Shown here: positions 46,255 through 53,916 of the stretch, one piece after another
Numbering within the stretch: position 1 is the first letter of the stretch
How the letters are laid out: every line of letters begins with the position of its first letter
From: Caccocola sp964450835
Lineage (GTDB): Bacteria; Synergistota; Synergistia; Synergistales; Synergistaceae
Length of the DNA: 53,916 bases
Assembly: GCA_964450835.1 (NCBI GenBank)
Contig: CAYVEQ010000006.1
Span: 1 to 53,916 of the forward strand
Reading direction: 5' to 3'
Program-made: the position numbers and the translations under genes
Notes under the pieces: generated by a model
Database searches by the model: none
Seen by the model: the letters and a program-made list of their open reading frames with translations, nothing else
What the model was told of the DNA's origin: nothing

Positions 46255-47643
46255 ATGGGCATTCTTGCCGGTATTATGGTTCCGCACCCGCCGCTTATCG
46301 TGCCGTCGGTGGGGCGCGGCGGCGAGCGCGGGGTTTCGGAAACGGCGCGCGCTTACCGGCGCGCCGCGGAGTTCGCGATGAGTTTCAAGCCCGATACGCT
46401 TGTCATGATTTCGCCGCACACCGTCATGTACGCCGACTATTTTCATATTTCGCCGGGCGCCGGCGCGTCCGGCGACTTTGCGCGCTTCGGCGCGCCGCGC
46501 GAAAGTTTCAAGGTTTCTTACGACGCCGCGTTCGTTGACGCTCTTTGCCGCGAGGCGCGCGACGAGGGCCTCCCGGCGGGAACTCTCGGCGAGCGCGACA
46601 AATCTCTCGACCACGGCGTTATGGTGCCGCTTTATTTTCTTTCGCGCGCGGCGGACCGTCTCCCGCCCGTCGTAAGAATCGGCCTGTCGGGCCTCCCGTT
46701 CCGCGAACATTACAGGCTCGGGCGTCTGATAGCCCGCGCCGCCGAAAAACTCGGGCGGCGCGTCGTCGTCGCGGCAAGCGGCGACCTCTCGCACAAGCTC
46801 AAAGCCGACGGCCCTTACGGCCTTTCGCCGGACGGCGCGCGTTACGACGAACGGATCATGAATGTCATGGGAAGCGGAGACTTCGGCGGACTTTTTGATT
46901 TTTCGGAGGAGTTCTGCGAAAGTGCGGCAGAGTGCGGCCACCGCTCCTTTGTGATGATGGCGGGAGCTTTCGACGGGATTTCCGTCCGTGCCGAGCGGCT
47001 GTCATACGAGGGGCCTTTCGGCGTCGGTTACGGCGTCTGCCTCTTCACCGGCGGCGCGCGCGACGCTTCGCGGCTCTTTCTCGACGCTTACGAAAAAAAC
47101 GAGAGAGAACGCCTTGGCGCGATAAGAGCCTCGGAGGACAGCTACACGCGTCTTGCCCGCGCGTCGGTCGAGCATTACGTGCGCACAGGGCTCGCCCTCA
47201 CCCTCCCCGGCGGTTTGCCGCGCGAGCTGACGGCGCGCCGCGCCGGGGTTTTCGTTTCGATTAAGAAAGACGGCCGACTGCGCGGCTGTATCGGCACAAT
47301 CGCTCCCGCAGCGGACTGCGTCGCGCGGGAGATAATAGACAACGGCATAAGCGCAGCCTCGCGCGACCCGCGCTTTGACCCCGTCGAGGAGAACGAGCTT
47401 GATAAACTCGTTTACAGCGTCGACGTGCTCGAGACGCCGGAGATGATAAGTTCTCCCGCCGAGCTTGACGCGAAGCGCTACGGCGTCATCGTGAGACGCG
47501 GCGGACGGAGCGGTCTGCTGCTCCCCGACCTCGAGGGAGTTGAGAGTCCCGAGGAACAGATTTCGATAGCGAAGAAAAAGGCCGGCATCCCGGAGAACGC
47601 GGATGTCAGGCTTGAACGTTTCGAGGTGACGCGCCATCGCTAG
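46255..47643 (+). CDS. amrA: AmmeMemoRadiSam system protein: Memo-like (LigB fold) and AMMECR1 domains fused
   Basis: The 462-residue protein joins two domains. Residues 1-~270 are a class III extradiol dioxygenase/Memo-like fold: IMVPHPPLIVPSVGRG near the start, VMISPHTVMYADYF, ERDKSLDHGVMVPLYFL and ASGDLSHKLKADGPYGLS. Residues ~290-460 are an AMMECR1 domain, with VFVSIKKDGRLRGCIGTIAPAADCV and RDPRFDPVEENELDKL. The combination with the radical SAM gene downstream is the AmmeMemoRadiSam triad, thought to make an unknown modification. The Shine-Dalgarno TAAGGAGG supports the start. The last codons overlap the proposed start of the radical SAM gene. Confidence 0.9.
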   Translation: MGILAGIMVPHPPLIVPSVGRGGERGVSETARAYRRAAEFAMSFKPDTLVMISPHTVMYADYFHISPGAGASGDFARFGAPRESFKVSYDAAFVDALCREARDEGLPAGTLGERDKSLDHGVMVPLYFLSRAADRLPPVVRIGLSGLPFREHYRLGRLIARAAEKLGRRVVVAASGDLSHKLKADGPYGLSPDGARYDERIMNVMGSGDFGGLFDFSEEFCESAAECGHRSFVMMAGAFDGISVRAERLSYEGPFGVGYGVCLFTGGARDASRLFLDAYEKNERERLGAIRASEDSYTRLARASVEHYVRTGLALTLPGGLPRELTARRAGVFVSIKKDGRLRGCIGTIAPAADCVAREIIDNGISAASRDPRFDPVEENELDKLVYSVDVLETPEMISSPAELDAKRYGVIVRRGGRSGLLLPDLEGVESPEEQISIAKKKAGIPENADVRLERFEVTRHR

Positions 47644-48463
47644 CGTCGTATGCCCCGTCTGCTTTCACCGCTGCCGTCTTGACGAGGGGCAGACCGGCCT
47701 CTGCCGCGCCCGCGCGAACAAAGGCGGCAGCTGCGTGAGTCTGAGCTATGGCCGCGTGACATCAGCGGCGCTTGACCCAATCGAAAAAAAGCCTCTCGCG
47801 CGCTTTTACCCCGGCTCGAAGATTCTTTCCGTCGGCTCTTTCGGCTGCAACTTAAACTGTCCCTTCTGCCAGAATTTCGGGATTTCCGGCGCGGGAGAGG
47901 AGTGCCCGAGCGAGAACGTATCGCCCGCGCGTCTTGCCGGCGTCGCAGCCGGGCTTGTCCCGCGCGGAAATATCGGCATAGCCTACACTTACAACGAGCC
48001 TCTCATCGGCTGGGAATTTGTGCGCGACTGCGCGCGCGAGGCGCGTTCGCGCGGCATGAAGAACGTCCTCGTGACCAACGGCACGGCGGAGCCCGAAATA
48101 TTGCGCGAGCTGCTGCCTTTCGCCGACGCTTTCAACATAGACCTGAAAGGCTTCACTGAAACGTGGTACAGAAAGCTCGGCGGGGATTTGGAAACGGTGA
48201 AGCGGTTCATAACGGTCTGCGCAGGCGCGGCTCACGTCGAACTTACCACGCTGATTGTCCCGGGCTGGAACGACTGCATTGAGGAAATGCGCGCGCTCGC
48301 CTCGTGGGTCGCCTCGGTCGACAGGAAAATTCCGCTTCACGTCACGCGCTTCTTTCCGCGCCGCCTGATGCTTGACACGCCGCCGACGCCTATTGAAACT
48401 CTCGCGCGTCTTGCCGACGCGGCAAGCGAAAAGCTCGATACCGTAATAATAGGGAATGTCTGA
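47636..48463 (+). CDS. amrS: AmmeMemoRadiSam radical SAM enzyme (probable AUC start)
   Basis: The radical SAM cluster motif CNLNCPFC (CX3CX2C) lies near residues 71-78 in my numbering, and DPIEKKPLARFYPGSKILS just before it is typical. The conserved N-terminal four-cysteine region (CPVCFHRC, then GQTGLCRAR) is encoded in frame upstream of the first canonical start (GTG at 47735). No ATG, GTG or TTG precedes it, and a TGA at 47627 bounds the frame. An ATC at 47636 (giving MASVVCPVC) has GAGGTG seven bases upstream and overlaps the previous gene as expected for a coupled start, so an AUC start or an ATG-to-ATC change is likely. Canonical annotation would give 47735-48463. Confidence 0.8.
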   Translation: MASVVCPVCFHRCRLDEGQTGLCRARANKGGSCVSLSYGRVTSAALDPIEKKPLARFYPGSKILSVGSFGCNLNCPFCQNFGISGAGEECPSENVSPARLAGVAAGLVPRGNIGIAYTYNEPLIGWEFVRDCAREARSRGMKNVLVTNGTAEPEILRELLPFADAFNIDLKGFTETWYRKLGGDLETVKRFITVCAGAAHVELTTLIVPGWNDCIEEMRALASWVASVDRKIPLHVTRFFPRRLMLDTPPTPIETLARLADAASEKLDTVIIGNV

Positions 48464-48466
48464 ATA

Positions 48467-48496
48467 AAAAGGCGGCGGGACAATCCCGCCGCCTTT
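48467..48496. terminator. Terminator after the radical SAM gene
   Basis: AAAGGCGGCGGGA and TCCCGCCGCCTTT form a perfect 13-bp stem with a 3-base loop, starting four bases past the stop. The T-run is better on the minus strand (TTTTT), so it may work in both directions. Confidence 0.75.
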
Positions 48497-48533
48497 GTAA
48501 GAAACGCCCGCGCTTTGCCTTGCGCGATTTCGC

Positions 48534-48564
48534 AAAAAAAAAAGAGCGGCGCGTTTCGCGCCGC
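48534..48564 (-). terminator. Terminator of the typA-DUF815 operon
   Basis: On the minus strand GCGGCGCG and CGCGCCGC form a perfect 8-bp stem with a 3-base loop, followed by TCTTTTTTTTTT. It lies 31 bases beyond the DUF815 stop. Confidence 0.88.
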
Positions 48565-48594
48565 CGGAAGTATTTCAAAGACCTTGCGCGGTCT

Positions 48595-49878
48595 TTATTT
48601 CTTCGCCCGCCCCGCCAGGTGCTCCACGTACTGACGCGCGCTCCGCCCCGAGAAGCCGCCGTGCTTCATCTCCCAGCGTATCGCGCCCTTTTCAAACTCC
48701 TCGTCCTCGGTCTCTATGCCGTAGAGTGCGGCGAGTTTCCTCGCTATGTCGAGATACTGCTCCTGCTCCGGCGAGAAGTAGCGTATCGCGAGGCCGAAAC
48801 GGTCGACGAGCGACATCTTCTCCTGCATCGTCTCGGACTCGTGCATATCGTCATCTTTGTCGGCACGGTCGCTCCATGTTTCTTTCATCAGATGGCGGCG
48901 GTTCGACGTGGCGTAGATGAGCACGTTGTCGGGCCGTTTTTCGAGGCCGCCCTCGATGAAGGCTTTGAGAAATTTATATTCAATCTCAAACTGCTCGAAA
49001 GAGAGGTCGTCCATGAATATCACGAACTTGTAGCCGCGCCATTTGATTGCGTCGAGCACCGCCTCGAAATCGGCCATCTGGTGCTTGTAAAGCTCAATCA
49101 TGCGCAGGCCGCGCGGCGCGAACTCGTTGAGCAGCGCCTTGATCGACGAAGATTTTCCGGTGCCGCCCTCGCCGTAAAGAAGGACGTTGTTCGCGGGGCG
49201 TCCCTCGATGAAGGCCGCCGTGTTCCCGATGAGCGCCTTCTTCTGTTCCTCGTAGCCGAATAGCCCGGCAAATGTTATATCTTCAAGCGGAGCCGCGGGA
49301 ACTATATTCCGCGACCTCTCGTCCCAGCGGAAGCCGTTGTAGAGCGCGTAGCGCCCCGCTCCGTGCGCGCGGTAGAAAGCTGCGACGGCGCTGTAAAGCT
49401 CCGAGGGGGAGCCGGCTTTTTCCATCGCTGCGGAAAGCTCCGCGACGACAGTCCCGGCCGTCCTTTCAAGGGAGAACGCGCCGCGCGCCGGCACGTAGTC
49501 TGCGGCGCGCCGCAGAATATTCACGCCGAGGCGCTCTTCAAGAGCCGCGAAGTCGAATTTCAGATAGCAGAAAAGCGTTTCCATGTCGTCCATCGCGAGG
49601 CGTTCCATTGTGCCGCCCGCAGTTTCTCTGCGCTCGCGCGCGAGGGAGAAGGGATTTTCCGATTCCGCCACGAGCTTGGCCAGCCAAGCCGCCCAGACAT
49701 TGCCGCCGATGCCGAAGCTCTCCGCCGCGCGGATAATTTCAGCGGCGCAGCCGCAATAACGCGCAACGGCATCGGAAAGCGCCCCGCCCTCAAGATTCTC
49801 CATGTTCTTTGCGAGACCGGTGAAGCAGCTGTAAACCTCGTCGTCCTCCAGCGCGCGGAAAGGTATAAGTTCTCTCAC
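48595..49878 (-). CDS. DUF815 AAA-type ATPase
   Basis: The 427-residue protein has Walker A GEGGTGKSS (236-244), Walker B in KFVIFMDDLSFEQF (about 282-295), a sensor-1-like IYATSNRRHLMKE, and the ending FSGRSARQYVEHLAGRAKK. These are the features of the DUF815 family of AAA-like ATPases. The N-terminal 200 residues are specific to the family and may bind a partner. It is cytoplasmic with no membrane segment. It starts three bases after the TypA stop, so both are from one transcript. No substrate is established for DUF815; a chaperone or remodelling role is inference from the ATPase fold. Confidence 0.88.
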   Translation of the reverse strand: MRELIPFRALEDDEVYSCFTGLAKNMENLEGGALSDAVARYCGCAAEIIRAAESFGIGGNVWAAWLAKLVAESENPFSLARERRETAGGTMERLAMDDMETLFCYLKFDFAALEERLGVNILRRAADYVPARGAFSLERTAGTVVAELSAAMEKAGSPSELYSAVAAFYRAHGAGRYALYNGFRWDERSRNIVPAAPLEDITFAGLFGYEEQKKALIGNTAAFIEGRPANNVLLYGEGGTGKSSSIKALLNEFAPRGLRMIELYKHQMADFEAVLDAIKWRGYKFVIFMDDLSFEQFEIEYKFLKAFIEGGLEKRPDNVLIYATSNRRHLMKETWSDRADKDDDMHESETMQEKMSLVDRFGLAIRYFSPEQEQYLDIARKLAALYGIETEDEEFEKGAIRWEMKHGGFSGRSARQYVEHLAGRAKK

Positions 49879-49881
49879 CCT

Positions 49882-51780
49882 CTAATCCTCCTCGTCGCGG
49901 ACGCCTGCCTGTATACGCGCCTTCTTGCGCTGGTCGGCATCGAGTATCGTCTTGCGTATTCTGACGGCAAGCGGCGTCACCTCGACAAGCTCGTCGTCGC
50001 CGATCCATTCGAGAGCGGAATCAACGGTTATCGTTCGGGGCACGTCAAGCACCGTCATCATATCTTTCGTAGCGGAGCGGTGGTTCGTCTGCTGTTTGCG
50101 CTTGCACGGATTGCAGGGGATGTCTTTGCCGCGCGAGCTTTCGCCGACGACCTGTCCGTTGTAGAGCGCATCTCCGGGCTTGATGAAAAGCGTTCCGCGC
50201 TCCTGCAGGTTTTCGAGAGCGTAGCTGGTCGCCGTCCCGGTATCCATGCTGACGAGCGATCCGCGCGTGCGGGCGTTTATCTCGCCGACCCAGCCTTCGT
50301 AGCCGACGTAGCGCGCGGCAAGTATGCCGAGGCCGCGCGTGTCGGTAAGAAACTCGCCGCGATATCCGATAAGGCCCCGCGTCGGAATTTTGAATTCAAG
50401 ACGCAGGACGCCCGTGCCGCTGTTTTCCATGTTTTTAAGCTCGCCTTTGCGCTGCGCCAGCTTCTGAATGACGACGCCCTGATATTCCTCCGGAACGTCG
50501 ATAATAAGCTCCTCCATGGGCTCGAGAGCGTGTCCGTTTGCGTCGTGCTGAAGAATAACTTCCGGGCGCGACACGCAAAACTCCGAACCCTCGCGGCGGA
50601 TCTCTTCGATAAGTATGCCCAGGTGCAGCTCGCCGCGTCCCGAAACCTTAATCCCGTCCGGGCGGCCGAGATCCTCCATGCGCAGAGCGGGGTCCGTCTT
50701 TGTCTCGCGCTCAATGCGGGCCTTCAGCTGACGCAGGGTAACCGCATTGCCGTCCTGCCCCGCGAAAGGGCTCGTGTTGACGATAAAGAACATGGAAACG
50801 GTCGGCTCTTCGATGTCAAGCGGCGGCAGGACGGAGCCGGGAGTTTCCGGAGAGCTTATTGTGTCGCCTAAGTCTATATTGGCCGGCCCCGTGAACCAGA
50901 CGATGTCGCCCGCTCCGGCCTCCTCCACCTCGGCCCGGTCAAGTCCCTTCGTCACGTAAATATGGGTACAGTTCGAGGTGTCGGTTGAAACACTCTCCCA
51001 TTCCGTCTGCTCGTAATCCTTCCAGCGCGTGTGTGTGCGCAATATTTTGTCGCCGCGTCTTAAAACGCCCTGCAAAATCCTGCCGCAGCCGATGCGTCCC
51101 AGATACTCGCTCCACGAAAGAGTGCAGACCTGCATCAGGAAAGGTTTTTCCATCTCCGCCTTAGGCGCTGGAACGCGCTCGATAATCGCGCGGAAAAGGT
51201 CTTCCATGCCCGCAGCGCACGCCTCCCCGCGCTTTGAGAGTTTTGACATGTCGTCGACGAACCACCCCTGCAGCCCCGAGCCGTAAAGCACGGCGAAGTC
51301 GCACTGCTCCTCCGTCGCGCCCAGTTCTATAAAGAGATCGAAGGTCTTGTCAAGCGCCGCCTCGGGATCGGCGTTCGGGCGGTCAACCTTGTTTATGATG
51401 ACGATGGGGCGCAGTCCGAGTCTCAGCGCGCGCATAAGGACATAGCGCGTCTGCGGCATGGGGCCTTCGTTGGCGTCGACGAGCAGAAGGACTGAGTCAA
51501 CCATCGAAAGCACCCGCTCCACCTCGCCCGAAAAGTCGGCGTGGCCCGGAGTGTCGACGATATTTATCTTGTAGCCCCGCCATTCGACGGTGCAGTGCTT
51601 CGCCTTGATTGTAATCCCGCGCTCCCGCTCCAGGCTGCCCGCGTCCATGACGCGCTCCTCCATCACCTGGTTGTCGCGGAAAAGGTGCGCCGCTTTGAAA
51701 ATCCCGTCTATAAGAGTGGTTTTGCCGTGGTCTATATGAGCGATTATAGCTATGTTCCGTATCCTGGAAGAGTCCTGCAT
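49882..51780 (-). CDS. typA: Translational GTPase TypA/BipA
   Basis: The 632-residue protein is a ribosome-binding GTPase. P-loop AHIDHGKTTL lies near residues 14-23, then DTPGHADFSGEVERVL and NKVDRPNADPE. Domains II and III follow, with the C-terminal TypA-specific domain carrying SNPCKRKQQTNHRSA and RPEVIL. It assists 50S assembly and adaptation to cold and other stresses. I start at the ATG at 51780, since GAGAGGA sits about 9 bases upstream. A further in-frame ATG at 51798 has poor SD. It precedes the DUF815 gene by three bases. Confidence 0.96.
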   Translation of the reverse strand: MQDSSRIRNIAIIAHIDHGKTTLIDGIFKAAHLFRDNQVMEERVMDAGSLERERGITIKAKHCTVEWRGYKINIVDTPGHADFSGEVERVLSMVDSVLLLVDANEGPMPQTRYVLMRALRLGLRPIVIINKVDRPNADPEAALDKTFDLFIELGATEEQCDFAVLYGSGLQGWFVDDMSKLSKRGEACAAGMEDLFRAIIERVPAPKAEMEKPFLMQVCTLSWSEYLGRIGCGRILQGVLRRGDKILRTHTRWKDYEQTEWESVSTDTSNCTHIYVTKGLDRAEVEEAGAGDIVWFTGPANIDLGDTISSPETPGSVLPPLDIEEPTVSMFFIVNTSPFAGQDGNAVTLRQLKARIERETKTDPALRMEDLGRPDGIKVSGRGELHLGILIEEIRREGSEFCVSRPEVILQHDANGHALEPMEELIIDVPEEYQGVVIQKLAQRKGELKNMENSGTGVLRLEFKIPTRGLIGYRGEFLTDTRGLGILAARYVGYEGWVGEINARTRGSLVSMDTGTATSYALENLQERGTLFIKPGDALYNGQVVGESSRGKDIPCNPCKRKQQTNHRSATKDMMTVLDVPRTITVDSALEWIGDDELVEVTPLAVRIRKTILDADQRKKARIQAGVRDEED

Positions 51781-52035
51781 CAGATAAGTTCCTCTCATTC
51801 ATTTGCCCGCAGGCATTAAGATTCAGCCGCCTGTTTACTAGCCAAGCAAAAATAATAGCACCAGCACATTGCAGTTGTCCATATTTCGAGCAGGCGAACA
51901 CTGGGACTGCAGAGCTTGCACGCGTGCAAAAAAGATAGTAAAGGCGCCTGTAATTTTTTATTACACGCTGCCCCCGGATATGATATAACTTAACAGCGCG
52001 CCGAGCGCACGCAAAGGCGCCGAAGGGGATGGACA

Positions 52036-52815
52036 ATGAACAGGGAAGCTCAGATTAACAGTGACGAAAGCCACAAGGTCAGACAGCTTTCGGCCATTAT
52101 GGATATGGGGGAAATACTTTTGACGTCCGGGGCTGAAGTCAGCCGCGTCGAAGATACGATATCAAGGCTATGCAGAGCCTACGGATTCGAACGCTCGGAC
52201 GTGCTCACAATCACCTCCAGCATAATAGTAACAGCCGTGATTCCGGGCGGCGATACAATAACGCAGACACGGAGGATAAAGGCGAGAGACACTCGCCTTG
52301 ACAAGGTTGAGATGATAAACGGTCTGTCCCGCCGTGTATGCATGCAGCCCCTCGCACTCAGTGACTTGACCGAGGAAATATCGGAGATTGAAAAAACACC
52401 CGGAAGATCCGACTTCGTCCAGTGCGTCATGTACATGCTTATATCCTTCGCGTTTGCACTGTTCTTCGGCGGAACGTGGTGGGACGGCATCGCGGCGGCG
52501 GCCTCCGGGGCCATCCTGTTCGCGTCTATAAACGCATGCGCCACACTGAGGCTCAACGACACAATCGTTACTATGCTGTGCAGCACGGCGACCGCCATGA
52601 CCGTCATACTGCTCGTCCGAGCCGGGATCGGGGTGCAGCCCGACAAAATAATGATAGGAAACATAATGCTTGTGATACCGGGAAGGCAAATCACAAACTC
52701 GCTTCGCGACATGATCAGCAGCGACACCATAAGCGGTCTGCTCAATATGGTCGAAGCTCTGCAGAAAGCCGTATTCATCGCCATAGGCTTCGCCTTGGCT
52801 ATGCTCCTGATGTAA
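52036..52815 (+). CDS. Threonine/serine exporter ThrE-type, N-terminal family (DUF1212, YjjP-like)
   Basis: A 259-residue protein. The N-terminal cytoplasmic domain (about 1-115, including GEILLTSGAEVSRVEDTISRL and ALSDLTEEISEIE) is followed by about five membrane segments (FVQCVMYMLISFAFALFFGG, ...AAAASGAILFASINA, MLCSTATAMTVILLV, MIGNIMLVIPGRQITNSL). This is the DUF1212 half of ThrE. In many bacteria two proteins, YjjP-like and YjjB-like, together form an exporter; E. coli YjjPB exports succinate. Either threonine/serine or dicarboxylate export is possible. Its TATGAT/TATAAC-like -10 lies 55 bases upstream. The next gene is its partner. Confidence 0.87.
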   Translation: MNREAQINSDESHKVRQLSAIMDMGEILLTSGAEVSRVEDTISRLCRAYGFERSDVLTITSSIIVTAVIPGGDTITQTRRIKARDTRLDKVEMINGLSRRVCMQPLALSDLTEEISEIEKTPGRSDFVQCVMYMLISFAFALFFGGTWWDGIAAAASGAILFASINACATLRLNDTIVTMLCSTATAMTVILLVRAGIGVQPDKIMIGNIMLVIPGRQITNSLRDMISSDTISGLLNMVEALQKAVFIAIGFALAMLLM

Positions 52816-52832
52816 GGAAAGCTGATGCAGAA

Positions 52833-53294
52833 ATGGAAGCGAATATTATCCAGATAATAACTAGCATGATCGCGTCGACATGCTTCGCCGTAATTTTCGA
52901 CATAAAAGGCAAAAAACTCGTATGGATAGCGGCCATCAGCGGGATCGGCTGGACTGTTTATCTTCTTTGCACAGACCTGGGCTACGGTGTGCTCTGGGGC
53001 CTCTTCTGGTCAAGCCTCTCCATCTCGCTCATGAGCGAAATTTCCGCCCGCGCAGTGAAAACGCCGGTCATTCTCTTCCTGTCCCCCACACTGATTCCTG
53101 AATTTCCGGGCAGGGACCTGTATTATTCTATGTTCTACCTTGTGAGGCACAGTTACGCCGACTTCTTCAACATGTCTGACATGGTTCTGCTCGAGGCAGG
53201 GGCGATAGCGCTGGGAATAATCATTGCTTCGTGCGCCGCGAGGCTTGCGCAGAGCTTCACTTCGGGCGCAAATAAAAAATACGATCATCACTGA
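52833..53294 (+). CDS. ThrE-type exporter, C-terminal family (DUF3815, YjjB-like)
   Basis: A 153-residue membrane protein with four hydrophobic segments: IIQIITSMIASTCFAVIFDI, LVWIAAISGIGWTVYLLC, YGVLWGLFWSSLSISLMSEI and VLLEAGAIALGIIIASCAA. The PVILFLSPTLIPEFPGRDLYYSM segment is the YjjB-family signature. It should pair with the YjjP-like protein 17 bases upstream to form the transport unit. I start at the ATG at 52833, because homology to the family begins there. SD support is weak (AAGGAAAG at 12-18 bases). The longer open frame extending upstream overlaps the previous gene and is not coding. Confidence 0.85.
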   Translation: MEANIIQIITSMIASTCFAVIFDIKGKKLVWIAAISGIGWTVYLLCTDLGYGVLWGLFWSSLSISLMSEISARAVKTPVILFLSPTLIPEFPGRDLYYSMFYLVRHSYADFFNMSDMVLLEAGAIALGIIIASCAARLAQSFTSGANKKYDHH

Positions 53295-53652
53295 GGCTTA
53301 TTTGTTCTCCGCCTGAGCCGCGAGTATTTTTTTGCCCTTTTCGGATCGTGCGGCATGACGCCTAATCAGCCCGGACGCGGCCGCAGTCAGCCTACAAAAA
53401 GCGTGAAGCGAATATAAGAGGTAACCGTTTAGAGTTTGGAAACTGGTTCTCTTATTGCGATCGAGTAGGAGACGGTGATTAGCCGCCATCTTCTCATGCC
53501 ACAGTGCATACCGTCGGTACATAGCGGCTTCAACAGTTGGCGAGTGCTGACTAAGATGCGACGGCTAAGTCATAAAAGCCTGAACGTATCAGTTTTTCCT
53601 TTGTGGAGAGACTAGTTTGTGCAAACTCAATAATACAGGTGCAAGGAGCAGA

Positions 53653-53674
53653 GTCGGGGATTCTCCGGCTTTTT
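53653..53674 (+). terminator. Possible terminator in the tail region
   Basis: GTCGG and CCGGC pair (one G-U) around a 7-base loop, directly followed by five T residues. It would end a short transcript from the left. The source of such a transcript is unclear. Confidence 0.4.
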
Positions 53675-53678
53675 CATT

Positions 53679-53696
53679 CCTGCATTATGATGCAGG
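53679..53696. repeat. Perfect hairpin in the tail region
   Basis: CCTGCAT and ATGCAGG form a 7-bp stem with the loop TATG. It is followed by ATTTT and lies just 3' of the terminator-like hairpin. Confidence 0.5.
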
Positions 53697-53768
53697 ATTT
53701 TGGTATGTCAACAAACAAGAAGATACTTGCGGGAGCAACATGCCCCCGTTTTTCCTGCAAGATCCGTC

Positions 53769-53801
53769 ATTTCGGGCAGACGGCTCCCCTCTGCCCGAAA
53801 T
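53769..53801. repeat. 12-bp perfect inverted repeat in the tail region
   Basis: ATTTCGGGCAGA and TCTGCCCGAAAT are perfect complements separated by nine bases. The stem is long for random sequence. No T-run of useful length follows, so it may be a protein binding site or a structured RNA element. Confidence 0.6.
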
Positions 53802-53916
53802 AACAGATTTAATAAGTATATCCACCAAGACGGTCTACAACATAGATTTCTCGTTGGTATTTAATCTGCCATGCACTGCCTGTGGCCGGTTCGGCTTTTT
53901 GTGATGCCGATAGGCT

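Larger units (their letters stand above)
53295..53916. other. Tail region without a recognised gene, with several hairpins
   Basis: From the exporter stop to the window end (622 bases) no open reading frame has convincing homology. A 74-codon minus-strand frame (53298-53522, ending near the exporter) and a 95-codon plus-strand frame (53617-53904) exist but lack good Shine-Dalgarno sequences or recognisable motifs. Base composition is more even than in the rest of the window. Three hairpins lie in 53653-53801 and are listed separately. A decayed mobile element or a regulatory leader for a gene beyond the edge are both possible. Confidence 0.4.

Noticed and set aside
52422..52832. Long 5' extension of the YjjB-like frame
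   Set aside because: It overlaps the YjjP-like gene in another frame and has no family similarity; the protein begins at 52833.
53617..53904. 95-codon plus-strand frame in the tail
   Set aside because: It spans two hairpins and a terminator-like structure, has no recognisable motif or SD, and its composition is not coding-like.

Overview
The window reads as a GC-rich, anaerobic, Gram-negative-type bacterium, most likely of the phylum Synergistota (Cloacibacillus/Synergistes-like). The pointers are a DUF3798 substrate-binding-protein ABC transporter, a methylmalonyl-CoA mutase plus sodium-pumping decarboxylase operon, a flavodiiron protein and clostridial-type ferredoxin, an LpxL-family acyltransferase (outer membrane), and an unusually long RpoC. 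The taxon is inferred from gene content and protein character, not from a database search. Genes are dense and mostly on the minus strand. I found no rRNA, tRNA, CRISPR array or intact insertion sequence. A 100-base run of N (40428-40527) marks a scaffold join.

Region 1 (1-15040, minus) is the transcription/translation block. YhaM-like HD exonuclease, RluC/D-type pseudouridine synthase and a DUF1847 protein are followed by rpoB, rpoC, an L7Ae-like protein, rpsL, rpsG, fusA and the first 17 codons of tuf. The usual rplKAJL genes are not upstream of rpoB. Instead rpoB has a 370-base leader with two promoters and an intrinsic terminator that overlaps the second one.

Region 2 (15279-23000) holds housekeeping genes: mnmE and proS (convergent), a TrpR-like regulator coupled to a shortened SDR-like protein, an RNase-H-fold YqgF-like protein, an LpxL-type acyltransferase, the two subunits of a class I fumarase, and a histidine phosphatase.

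Region 3 (23221-31659) is a transport locus: M24 aminopeptidase, DUF3798 binding protein, RbsA-type ATPase, two permeases and a DUF6672-like membrane-anchored protein on the minus strand. A second, divergent DUF3798 binding protein has its own strong promoter and terminator. The substrate is unknown.

Region 4 (31943-38198, minus) is one operon for succinyl-CoA -> methylmalonyl-CoA -> propionyl-CoA: mutase large and small subunits, epimerase, then alpha, delta, gamma (biotin carrier) and beta subunits of a Na+-translocating decarboxylase. Fumarase in region 2 would feed the same fumarate/succinate/propionate chemistry.

Region 5 (38472-53916) is mixed: flavodiiron protein, secreted DUF3298-like protein, PH-like membrane protein, ferredoxin, compact Ski2-like helicase with a GNAT acetyltransferase, a RocB-like M20 peptidase, a decayed GT8 glycosyltransferase, the AmmeMemoRadiSam pair (the radical-SAM gene seems to start at AUC), a DUF815 ATPase with TypA/BipA, a two-gene ThrE-type exporter, and a 620-base tail of unassigned sequence with hairpins.
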